NCBI RefSeq assembly: GCF_016342785.1
Contig: NZ_JAEINH010000003.1
Location: forward strand, 157,942-214,494
Origin: Sanguibacter suaedae
GTDB taxonomy: Bacteria; Actinomycetota; Actinomycetes; Actinomycetales; Cellulomonadaceae
Length of the DNA stretch: 56,553 nucleotides
Reading direction: 5' to 3'
Below, in pieces: positions 1-7,653 of the stretch. Both the position numbers and the translations under genes were made by a program. The first letter of the stretch is position 1, and each line of letters opens with the position of its first letter. The notes under the pieces were generated by a model that ran no database searches, had not been told where the DNA came from, and worked only from the letters and a program-made list of their open reading frames with translations.

Positions 1-86
1 TGGGTGGCTGGGGGTTTGGTGGGCGCGCTGCGCGGGGCGGGGGGCCCCCCGCCCCCCCCCCCCCACGTCGGCAGCGCGCGAGCGGA
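1..86. other. G/C homopolymer contig edge, no gene
   Basis: The stretch is dominated by runs of G followed by C (six G, six C, then thirteen C around positions 39-64). No credible gene lies here. The pattern mirrors that at the right end of the window and most likely marks a contig edge with low-quality sequence. The cotranscribed permease genes expected downstream of the adjacent binding-protein gene are therefore missing. Confidence 0.6.
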
Positions 87-1316
87 TCAGGAGCCGTCGA
101 TCGCACCCTGGATGTCACTGACCATCTTGTCCCAGGCCTCGGCCGGGTCGGACTTGCCCGAGACGATCGCTGCCTCGGTGTTGCCCCAGTAGGTCCACAC
201 GGACGCCATCTCGGGGATCGAGGGGGCGGGCACCGCGTCGGCGGCCGCGTCGCGGAAGCCGGCGACGATCGGGTCGGTCGCGGCGACCTGTTCCGCAGCC
301 GCGGTCACGGCGGGCAGCCGGTCACCGACCTCGTAGAGGGCGACCTGCGCCTCGACCGTCGACATGTAGTCGACGAGGAACTCGTTCGCGAGGAGCTGGT
401 TGTCGCTCTGGGCGTTCACGTAGAAGCCGGGAGCCCCCATGAACGGCTGCGACGGGAGGCCGCCCGCGGAGGGGACCGGGTCGATCGCCAGGTCGAGACC
501 CTCGAACGACGCGACCATCCAGGGACCGCCGATGATGAAGGGGGAGTTCCCGTTCTTGAACTCCTCCACGACGATGTCATAGGTGGTGTCGATGTCGAGG
601 ACGCCGGCCGCCCCCTGGGCCGCGAGCCAGGCGGCGTACGCCTTGCCCTCCTCGCCGCCGAGCGTGAGCTCGTTGGTGTAGCGGCCTTCCGCGTCCTGCG
701 CGAAGACCGTGGAGCCGAACGACGTCTGCATCGGGTAGTGGGTGTACGGGTCGCCCGACTCGCCGTTGCTCTGCACGAGGACCGGGAAGGGCGTGCCGGC
801 CGCCTGGCCCGCGGCGACCATGTCGTCCCAGGTCGCGGGGGCCTCGGGCGCGAGCGCCGTGTTGCGGATGAGCGCGACGTTCTCGACCCCGTAGGGGAGG
901 CCGTAGAGCTGACCGTCGTAGGTGTAGACCTGGAGTGCGACCTCGTCGAACTCCGCGGCCTTGTCTCCGATCTCCAGGGGTGCGACGACACCGTTGTTGA
1001 CGAACTCCCCGAGCCAGTCGTGCGCACCGACGGTGATGTCGGGCCCCTCGCCGGTGGGGACCTGCGCGAGGAAGTCGGGTCGCACGTCCTCGAAGTTCTT
1101 CTGCACGAGCTCGACCTCCACACCCGTCTCCTCGGTGAAGGCCTCCGCCGCGGCGGCGACCGGCGCCTCCCGGGTGTCGTCGACCCAGATGGTCAGCCCT
1201 CCCGAGGCGCCTGCTGCCCCGTCGGTGGTCGACTCCGTGCTGTCGTCGCTCGAGCCGCATGCCGCGAGCGTGAGGCTGGTCGTCAGCACGCCGGCAAGAA
1301 GGATGCTCCGTCGCAT
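87..1316 (-). CDS. malE: Maltose/alpha-glucoside ABC transporter substrate-binding lipoprotein (MalE-like)
   Basis: The protein is 409 residues and starts with a lipoprotein signal peptide; the lipobox LAAC puts the acylated Cys at position 20. It belongs to the CUT1 (MalE/UgpB) family of extracellular sugar-binding proteins, which capture oligosaccharides and hand them to two permeases driven by a shared MsiK-type ATPase. The ATG at 1316 was chosen because GGGAG lies six bases upstream and the signal peptide starts there; an 18-residue upstream extension lacks such a signal. The divergent neighbours are a LacI regulator and a GH13 alpha-glucosidase, which supports a maltose or related alpha-glucoside substrate. 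The family is certain from the sequence; the substrate is inferred from context. The permease genes should lie beyond position 1. Confidence 0.88.
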   Translation of the reverse strand: MRRSILLAGVLTTSLTLAACGSSDDSTESTTDGAAGASGGLTIWVDDTREAPVAAAAEAFTEETGVEVELVQKNFEDVRPDFLAQVPTGEGPDITVGAHDWLGEFVNNGVVAPLEIGDKAAEFDEVALQVYTYDGQLYGLPYGVENVALIRNTALAPEAPATWDDMVAAGQAAGTPFPVLVQSNGESGDPYTHYPMQTSFGSTVFAQDAEGRYTNELTLGGEEGKAYAAWLAAQGAAGVLDIDTTYDIVVEEFKNGNSPFIIGGPWMVASFEGLDLAIDPVPSAGGLPSQPFMGAPGFYVNAQSDNQLLANEFLVDYMSTVEAQVALYEVGDRLPAVTAAAEQVAATDPIVAGFRDAAADAVPAPSIPEMASVWTYWGNTEAAIVSGKSDPAEAWDKMVSDIQGAIDGS

Positions 1317-1638
1317 CGTTGTACTCCCATGGATCAGTGGATGTGACCGGCCTCGGTCGGCGTGATCCACCGTCCTCGGCCTCGATGCCCCAGACGCTAA
1401 CCCCCGCCCACGAGCATCTGCAAGCCGTTGCAGTAACTTTCAGGCAACGATCCGCAACTCGACCGAAAAGTCCTGTAAACGCTCCCGGCATCGTCGGAAG
1501 GCTGCCGTTCTGGGGTAGCATGGCACGCTGTTCGTCCCTGAAACTCGCTGCAAGACCGTGCTGTCGGTCCCCTCACGAGCACGTATCGTCGCACCGTGCG
1601 GGCCGGTCCGAGCCCCACGCAGGACAAGGAGGTCTGGT
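1317..1638. promoter_or_regulatory. Divergent control region of malE and malR-like genes
   Basis: This 322-base gene-free stretch separates the divergent binding-protein and LacI genes. It holds the near-palindrome at 1418-1433, a second CTGCAAG at 1548-1554 and a possible -10 (TAGCAT, 1516-1521) for the rightward genes. No convincing -35 was found for either direction. No small gene was recognised. Confidence 0.5.
1418..1433. promoter_or_regulatory. Putative LacI/MalR operator
   Basis: CTGCAAGCCGTTGCAG is an inverted repeat with arms CTGCAA and TTGCAG around four bases. Read on the minus strand it contains CTTGCAG, the motif I recall for Streptomyces MalR operators. Another CTTGCAG in the same orientation occurs at 1548-1554. 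The likely ligand is the LacI protein encoded just downstream. Confidence 0.5.
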
Positions 1639-2709
1639 GTGCCACTGAACCCGCCCGAGGCACCGGGACCCAAGACCCGGCTCACCGATCTCGCCAAGCA
1701 GGCCGGGGTGAGCACGGCCACTGTCTCGCGCGTCCTCAACGGCAAGGTCGGCGTGGCATCCGAGACCCGCCAGGCGGTCCTCGCCGCGCTGGACGTCCTC
1801 GGGTACGAGCGTCCCGAGAAGCTCCGCAACCGGTCCGCAGGGCTCGTCGGGCTCATCGTCCCCGAGCTCACCAACCCCGTCTTCCCGGCCTTCGCCCAGA
1901 CCATCGAGAGCATGCTCTCCCAGCGCGGGTACACGCCGCTGCTGTGCACCCAGTCCCCCGGCGGCACCACGGAGGACGAGTACATCGAGATGCTCCTCGA
2001 CCACTCGATCGACGGCATCATCTTCGTCTCCGGCCTCCACGCGGACACGCAGGCCAGCCGCACCCGGTACGAGCAGCTGCGCAGCCGCGGTGTCCCCCTC
2101 GTCTTCATCAACGGCTACGCCGAGGACATCGACGCCCCCTTCGTGTCGGCCGACGAGGTCGCCGCGATGGAGCTCGCCGTCCGCCACCTCGTGTCCCTGG
2201 GGCACCAGCGCATCGGGCTCGCCACCGGGCCGGACCGCTTCATCACCGCGCGCCGCAAGCTCGACGGTTTCGCCGACGCCCTCCACCGCCACCTCAGGGT
2301 CGACGACGTCGCACCGCACGTGGCCACCTCGCTGTTCACGGTCGAGGGCGGTCAGGCCGCCGGCGGCGACCTCATCGACTCCGGGCACACCGCCATCGTG
2401 TGCGGCTCCGACCTCATGGCACTCGGCGTCGTCCGCGCCGCCCACCAACGCCGCCTCGCCGTCCCCCACGACCTCTCCGTCATCGGGTACGACGACTCGC
2501 CGCTCATCGCGTTCACCGACCCCCCGCTCACGACCGTCCGGCAGCCCGTCTCCGCCATGGCGGACGCCGCCATCAGTGCGCTCCTCACCATGATCGGGGG
2601 CGGCGCCGCACCCCGCTCGGAGCTCGTCTTCCACCCCGAGCTCATCGTCCGCAACTCCACCGGCGCGTCCCCGGACATGCGCCTCCACGCAGCCCAACGC
2701 TCCAGCTGA
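1639..2709 (+). CDS. malR: LacI-family transcriptional regulator (MalR-like)
   Basis: The 356-residue repressor has an N-terminal LacI helix-turn-helix (TRLTDLAKQAGVSTATVSRV, about residues 11-30) followed by a hinge and a periplasmic-binding-protein-like sensor domain, ending in the usual SVIGYDDSPL and TTVRQP segments. The GTG at 1639 was chosen because a strong ribosome site (AAGGAGGT, 1626-1633) lies five bases upstream. It is divergent from the malE-like gene and 35 bases upstream of an alpha-glucosidase, so it probably represses this module until maltose or a related sugar binds. The family is certain; the malR name is inferred from context. Confidence 0.85.
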   Translation: MPLNPPEAPGPKTRLTDLAKQAGVSTATVSRVLNGKVGVASETRQAVLAALDVLGYERPEKLRNRSAGLVGLIVPELTNPVFPAFAQTIESMLSQRGYTPLLCTQSPGGTTEDEYIEMLLDHSIDGIIFVSGLHADTQASRTRYEQLRSRGVPLVFINGYAEDIDAPFVSADEVAAMELAVRHLVSLGHQRIGLATGPDRFITARRKLDGFADALHRHLRVDDVAPHVATSLFTVEGGQAAGGDLIDSGHTAIVCGSDLMALGVVRAAHQRRLAVPHDLSVIGYDDSPLIAFTDPPLTTVRQPVSAMADAAISALLTMIGGGAAPRSELVFHPELIVRNSTGASPDMRLHAAQRSS

Positions 2710-2744
2710 CCATCCGCACCCGAGCTGAGAAGGACCTCGACCCC

Positions 2745-4535
2745 GTGACTCGTATCGATTCGACATCGACCGCCGGAGCCCCCCTGGCGCTCACCACCAC
2801 CGCCCCGGGGGTGACCCTCGTCCACCCCGCCAACGACTCGGCGCGCGAGTGGTGGCGCAGCGCCGTCATCTACCAGGTCTACCCGCGCTCCTTCGCGGAC
2901 GGCGACGGCGACGGCATCGGCGACCTGCCCGGCATCACCTCGCGGCTCGAGCACCTCGCGGCGCTCGGGGTCGACGCCCTGTGGCTCTCCCCGTTCTACC
3001 GCTCCCCGCAGGCCGACGCCGGCTACGACGTCGCCGACTACCGCGACGTCGACCCCCTCTTCGGCACCCTCGAGGACTTCGACCGCCTCCGCGACCGTGC
3101 TACCGAGCTCGGCCTGCGCGTCATCGTCGACCTCGTCCCCAACCACACGTCCGACGACCACGAGTGGTTCAAGGCCGCCCTCGCGGCCGGCCCGGGCAGC
3201 CCCGAGCGCGCCCGCTACCTCTTCCGCGAGGGACAGGGCGAGCACGGGGAGCTCCCCCCGAACAACTGGAAGTCCATCTTCGGCGGCCCCGCCTGGACCC
3301 GCGTGAGCGAGCGCGCCGCCGCGGCCGAGGACGGCATCACCGACGGCCAGTGGTACCTGCACATGTTCGACACCCGCCAGCCCGACCTCGACTGGGAGCA
3401 CCCCGAGGTGCGGTCCGAGTTCGAGGACGTGCTGCGCTTCTGGCTCGACCGCGGCGTCGACGGCTTCCGCATCGACGTGGCGCACGGCATGGTCAAGGCT
3501 CCCGGCCTGCCCGACTGGGACGGTGAGGTGTCCATGGTCGAGGGGACCACGGAGGACGCCCACGAGGACGGATCGACCGGTGCGGGCAACAGCGGCCCGA
3601 TGTTCGACCAGGAGGGTGTCCACGAGATCTACCGCGCGTGGCACAAGGTCCTTGCCGCCTACGACGGTGACCGCGCGCTCGTCGCCGAGGCGTGGGTGGA
3701 GCCCCTGAGCCGGCTCGCGCGGTACGTGCGCAGCGACGAGATGCACCAGGCGTTCAACTTCTCCTACCTGACGACGGCGTGGGACGCGGCCGCGCTCCGC
3801 GGAGTGGTCACGGCGTCGCTCAAGGCGTCCGACGAGGTGGAGGCACCGACGACGTGGGTGCTGTCCAACCACGACGTCGTCCGGCACGCGTCGCGCATGG
3901 GCCTCGCGGGGGCCGGCGTGCGACCCAACGGCATCGGGAAGAACGACCCCCAGCCCGACCCGGAGCTCGGCCTGCGCCGTGCCCGTGCCGCGACCCTGCA
4001 GATGCTCGGTCTCCCCGGGTCCGCCTACGTCTACCAGGGCGAGGAGCTCGGACTGCCCGAGCACACCGACCTCGACGACGACCTCCGCCAGGACCCGGCG
4101 TGGTGGCGCAACGGATACACCGAGGCCGGTCGCGACGGGTGCCGCGTCCCGCTGCCCTGGGAGGCCGACGCCCCCGGGTACGGGTTCGGGCCGAGCGGCG
4201 AGACGTGGCTCCCCCAGCCCGCGTCGTACAAGGAGTGCGCCGCGGACGTGCAGCGCGCCACCGAGGGCTCGACGTTCTCGATGTACCGCGACGCGCTCGC
4301 CCTGCGCAAGGAGCACGACCTCGGTCTCGGGTCGCTGGCCTGGGTCGACGAGCTCGCCACCTCGCCGGCCGCGCTCGCGTTCGTCAACAACGACGTCCTC
4401 GTCCTGACGAACTTCGGCGCGGAGCCGGTCGCGCTCCCCACCGATGCCCGGGTGCTCATCACGAGCGGTCCCCTCGGCGAGGGCGACGCCGGCTCGACCG
4501 TGCCGCAGGACACCACGGTCTGGCTCCAGCGCTGA
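2745..4535 (+). CDS. aglA: GH13 alpha-glucosidase / oligo-1,6-glucosidase
   Basis: This 596-residue glycoside hydrolase family 13 enzyme probably splits imported alpha-glucosides such as maltose, isomaltose or trehalulose. No signal peptide is seen, so it acts in the cytoplasm. The four GH13 regions are present: DLVPNH, GFRIDVAHG with nucleophile D244, VAEAWVE with acid/base E315, and SNHDVVRH with D377. The GTG start follows AGAAGGA by ten bases, and the gene lies 35 bases after the LacI gene, probably in one transcript. Close homologues are annotated alpha-glucosidase (AglA/MalL); the exact linkage preference cannot be read from sequence. Confidence 0.9.
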   Translation: MTRIDSTSTAGAPLALTTTAPGVTLVHPANDSAREWWRSAVIYQVYPRSFADGDGDGIGDLPGITSRLEHLAALGVDALWLSPFYRSPQADAGYDVADYRDVDPLFGTLEDFDRLRDRATELGLRVIVDLVPNHTSDDHEWFKAALAAGPGSPERARYLFREGQGEHGELPPNNWKSIFGGPAWTRVSERAAAAEDGITDGQWYLHMFDTRQPDLDWEHPEVRSEFEDVLRFWLDRGVDGFRIDVAHGMVKAPGLPDWDGEVSMVEGTTEDAHEDGSTGAGNSGPMFDQEGVHEIYRAWHKVLAAYDGDRALVAEAWVEPLSRLARYVRSDEMHQAFNFSYLTTAWDAAALRGVVTASLKASDEVEAPTTWVLSNHDVVRHASRMGLAGAGVRPNGIGKNDPQPDPELGLRRARAATLQMLGLPGSAYVYQGEELGLPEHTDLDDDLRQDPAWWRNGYTEAGRDGCRVPLPWEADAPGYGFGPSGETWLPQPASYKECAADVQRATEGSTFSMYRDALALRKEHDLGLGSLAWVDELATSPAALAFVNNDVLVLTNFGAEPVALPTDARVLITSGPLGEGDAGSTVPQDTTVWLQR

Positions 4536-4549
4536 GCGCGTGACGACCT

Positions 4550-4572
4550 CCGGGCCCGACGACCGGGCCCGG
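4550..4572 (+). terminator. Hairpin downstream of alpha-glucosidase gene
   Basis: An 8-bp stem (4550-4557 with 4565-4572, core CGGGCCC) with a seven-base loop lies 14 bases after the stop codon. There is no U-tract, as is common in high-GC actinobacteria. Confidence 0.45.
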
Positions 4573-4577
4573 TGGGC

Positions 4578-4608
4578 GGGTCAGCCGTCCTCGCGGGACG
4601 GCTGACCC
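4578..4608. terminator. Strong hairpin overlapping the convergent GH2 gene end
   Basis: A perfect 13-bp stem (4578-4590 with 4596-4608) and five-base loop overlaps the last codons and stop of the GH2 gene. It can fold in either RNA and probably helps end both convergent transcripts. Confidence 0.55.
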
Positions 4609-6449
4609 GACATGATGGCGCGTAGCTCCTCGGCGGGCACCTTGGGCCGACGGTCCGCGGTCACGAGCCCGTTGGCCTCCTGGAGGGTGTCGGCCAGCTG
4701 CGTGTAGCAGAACCCGGCGAGAGCGGCACCGTGCACGGCGGTCATGAGCGCACGCAGCCGCTGGGCGAGATCCTCGGACGACCCCGCGCGGGAGTAGCCC
4801 CACGTCTCGGACTCCTCCCCGGGGGCGAACGTGATACCCCCGAACTCGGTGAGCATCACGGGCTGCCCCCTGTCCGGCTCGTCGGTCAGGCGCATGGTCC
4901 GCCCGGCCGGCCCCCTCCCGGCGAGCAGCCCGGCCAGGGCGCCCTTGTCGGCGTAGCGGGCGGCGAGCCGCTCGGGCGACGCGTCGTAGTCGTGCACGGA
5001 CCAGACGTCGGAGTCGGTGAGCTCCCACCCGTCGTTGGACACGACGGGGCGGCTGGGGTCGAGGGACTTCGTCAGGTGCCACAGGGACTGGACGTAGTGG
5101 CGCATCGCCGGGTCGTGGGCGACGTGCTGCACGCCCCAGCTCTCGTTGAAGGGCACCCAGGTGACGATGCACGGGTGCGAGACGTCGCGCTCGATGACCT
5201 CGGTCCACTCCCGGACCATGCGGTGGACCGCGGTGCTCGAGAACTGGTACGCGCTCGGGGCCTCGGCCCACACCAGGAGGCCGAGCCTGTCGGCCCAGTA
5301 GAGGAACCGCGGGTCCTCGATCTTCTGGTGGACGCGGGTGGCGTTGAAGCCGAGGTCCTTGATGAGCCGGACCTCGTCGCGCAGCGCGTCGGCGCTCGGT
5401 GCGGCGAGGTGCGTCTCGGGCCAGAAACCCTGGTTGAGGACCGAGCGGACGTAGTACGGCCGGTCGTTGAGGAGGAAGTGCCCGCCCCCGACCGCGGCAG
5501 ACCGCAGCCCGAGGTAGGAGACGACGACGTCGCGGGGCGTCCCTGCTGACGCCTCCGCGCCCGTTGCCGGGGCGTCGAGCAGCTCGATGCGGGCGTCGAC
5601 GAGGGTCGGGCGCTCCGGGCTCCAGAGCAGGGACTCGTAGTGCTGGCCGTTGCGCTGCCCGTCCAACGTGATCCGGGTCGCGGCCCGGGGTCCGTCGACG
5701 ACCACCGTCTGGTCGGCGAGGACGGTGCCCTCGTGGTCGAGGACGACGCGCAGCCGGACCGGTGAGGACGGGCGGCGGCTGAGCTCGACGGCCACCGCGA
5801 CGGTCGACGTCACGAGGTCGGGTGTCCACGAGATCCGCGCGACGGCGAGCTCCGGGACGGCCTCGAGCCACACCGGCTGCCAGATCCCCGACGTGCGGTG
5901 GTACCAGATGGAGTGCGGCTCGAGGAACCAGTCCTGCTTCCCGCGGTGCTGCTCGACGTCGAGCGGGTCGTCCTGTGCGCGGACCACGAGCGACTGGGTG
6001 GACCGGGTGCGGTCGACCGCGGCGGTCGCGTCGACGATGAAGGGCGTGCTCCCGCCGACGTGCGACCCGAGGTGGACGCCGTTGAGCCACACGTCGGCGG
6101 CGTGGTCCACAGCACCGAGGTGCACGAGGAGGACCGGGCGCCCGGTGCCCAGCCCTGCCGTGAGCAGCTCCTCCTCGGTGATCTCACGTCGGTACCACAG
6201 GACCGGGTGGAAGCCGGTGTCACCGACCCCTGAGGCGGGCGACTCGGGAGGGAACGGGACGGTGATCGTCCCGTCGAGGCCGTCGCGGGCCTGCCACCCC
6301 TCGGTGCGCCCGCGGTCCGCGTCGTCGGCCTGGAACTCCCACGGACCGCTCAGGTCCGTCCAGTGCGCGCGGACCATCTGGGGACGGGGGTACGACCCGT
6401 CCTGCGTGCTCGCGCGGAGAGGTGTCGATGTCCCGGTGCTCTGAGTCAT
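4581..6449 (-). CDS. GH2-family glycoside hydrolase (beta-galactosidase/beta-glucuronidase-like)
   Basis: The 622-residue enzyme has the GH2 order: sugar-binding jelly roll, immunoglobulin-like sandwich, then TIM barrel. The acid/base is E436 in PFNESWG and the likely nucleophile is E535 in LTEFGG. There is no signal peptide, so it is cytoplasmic and acts on imported oligosaccharides. The start ATG at 6449 has no ribosome site but lies six bases after a -10-like CATACT, so the mRNA may be leaderless. A perfect LacI-type operator overlaps its promoter. The substrate is unknown; context with two GH43 enzymes suggests a plant-polysaccharide fragment. Confidence 0.85.
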   Translation of the reverse strand: MTQSTGTSTPLRASTQDGSYPRPQMVRAHWTDLSGPWEFQADDADRGRTEGWQARDGLDGTITVPFPPESPASGVGDTGFHPVLWYRREITEEELLTAGLGTGRPVLLVHLGAVDHAADVWLNGVHLGSHVGGSTPFIVDATAAVDRTRSTQSLVVRAQDDPLDVEQHRGKQDWFLEPHSIWYHRTSGIWQPVWLEAVPELAVARISWTPDLVTSTVAVAVELSRRPSSPVRLRVVLDHEGTVLADQTVVVDGPRAATRITLDGQRNGQHYESLLWSPERPTLVDARIELLDAPATGAEASAGTPRDVVVSYLGLRSAAVGGGHFLLNDRPYYVRSVLNQGFWPETHLAAPSADALRDEVRLIKDLGFNATRVHQKIEDPRFLYWADRLGLLVWAEAPSAYQFSSTAVHRMVREWTEVIERDVSHPCIVTWVPFNESWGVQHVAHDPAMRHYVQSLWHLTKSLDPSRPVVSNDGWELTDSDVWSVHDYDASPERLAARYADKGALAGLLAGRGPAGRTMRLTDEPDRGQPVMLTEFGGITFAPGEESETWGYSRAGSSEDLAQRLRALMTAVHGAALAGFCYTQLADTLQEANGLVTADRRPKVPAEELRAIMSGQPSREDG

Positions 6450-6484
6450 CACACCAGTATGCGTGCGATTTACAGCGCTGTAAA
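6450..6484 (-). promoter_or_regulatory. GH2 promoter with overlapping LacI operator
   Basis: TTTACAGCGCTGTAAA (6469-6484) is a perfect 16-bp palindrome. On the minus strand its first six bases, TTTACA, serve as a -35 (five of six matches to TTGACA), 17 bases before CATACT, a -10-like hexamer ending six bases before the ATG. Repressor binding would block polymerase. The same core occurs at 9971-9982 and 10091-10102. Confidence 0.72.
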
Positions 6485-6543
6485 CCCTCGGCGGAGACCC
6501 CTTCCCCTCTCCCCGGCAGAGGCGGCGGAGCACGGTCCGGCGG

Positions 6544-7563
6544 TCAGCGAGGACGGGAGGCCGGAGCGCTCTCCCTGACCACCAGCGAGTGCTCGACGAT
6601 GAGATGCCGGCCCGGTCCGGACTCCCCCGCGATCCGCTCCTCGAGGAGGTCGAGCGCGATCTGCGCGAGGCGCTCCGTGTTCGGGCGCACGGACGTCAGC
6701 GTCGGCTGGACGAACGGCGCCCACGCGACGTCGTCCCAGCCGACGACCGCCACGTCGTCGGGCACCGCGACACCGCGCACCCGGAGCGCACGCAACGTGC
6801 CCAGCGCCGAGAGGTCGTCACGGCAGAAGAACCCGTCCACCTCGATCCCGGCGTCCAGCGCGGCGCCCACCGCCTCCTCCGCCTGCGCGGCACCGATCGC
6901 CGACGTCGCGATCTCCAGCTCGGGGAGAACCGGCACACCCGCGTCTCGCAGAGCTGCGTGCAGCCCCTCGAGACGCTGCCGGGACGTCTCCGAGATCCCG
7001 CCCGCCTCGTGACCCACGAAGCCGATCCGCCGGCACCCCAGCCCCACGAGGTGGTCGGTCACCCGCCGCGCCGCCCGCACGTTGTCGATCATCACGTTGT
7101 CGACCGAGTCGGGAGCGGCGTTCTCCCCGATGAGCACCATCGGCGCGTGGAGCGTGTACCGCGCGAGCTCGGCCGTCTCGAGCCGCGAGGGCTGGAAGAT
7201 CAGGCCGTCGACCAACCCGCTCTCGCGGCCCAGGAGCATCGAGCGCTCGGCCTCGATGCTGTCACCCGTCTGCTCGAGCAGCAGACGGTACCCGCGGGCC
7301 GCGGCCTGGCGCGCGACCGTCCGGGCGAGCTCCGCGAAGTACGGGATGCTCACGTCCGACACCGCGAGCGCCAGCGTGCCCGTCCGTCCGGTGGCAAGAC
7401 GCCGTGCCGTGGCGTTGGGCCGGTAGCCGAGCTCGGCGATCGAGGCGAGGACGCGCGCGCGCATCTCCGGGGTGACGTGCGGGTAGTCGTTGACGACGTT
7501 CGACACGGTCTTCGTCGAGACGCCCGCGTGCTCGGCGACGTCCTGCAGCCGCACTCTCGGCAT
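6544..7563 (-). CDS. LacI-family repressor of the GH2/GH43/ABC regulon
   Basis: This 339-residue LacI regulator opens with the helix-turn-helix RLQDVAEHAGVSTKTVSNV and continues with a LacI-type effector-binding domain. The ATG at 7563 was chosen because GAGGAG lies just upstream and the DNA-binding domain begins at residue 4; a longer 23-residue extension lacks support. It lies 90 bases downstream of the GH43 gene on the same strand, so it may be cotranscribed and feedback-controlled. The three TACAGCGCTGTA palindromes near its neighbours are its probable targets. This pairing is inferred from position and from the known operator style of the family. Confidence 0.88.
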   Translation of the reverse strand: MPRVRLQDVAEHAGVSTKTVSNVVNDYPHVTPEMRARVLASIAELGYRPNATARRLATGRTGTLALAVSDVSIPYFAELARTVARQAAARGYRLLLEQTGDSIEAERSMLLGRESGLVDGLIFQPSRLETAELARYTLHAPMVLIGENAAPDSVDNVMIDNVRAARRVTDHLVGLGCRRIGFVGHEAGGISETSRQRLEGLHAALRDAGVPVLPELEIATSAIGAAQAEEAVGAALDAGIEVDGFFCRDDLSALGTLRALRVRGVAVPDDVAVVGWDDVAWAPFVQPTLTSVRPNTERLAQIALDLLEERIAGESGPGRHLIVEHSLVVRESAPASRPR

Positions 7564-7653
7564 GGCGCTCCTCGGTCGGTGATCGTCGAATCGTATCCAA
7601 GGACCGTGGACCTCCCGGGACCCGCGACGCACCCGCAGGCTGGTCGTACGTCG

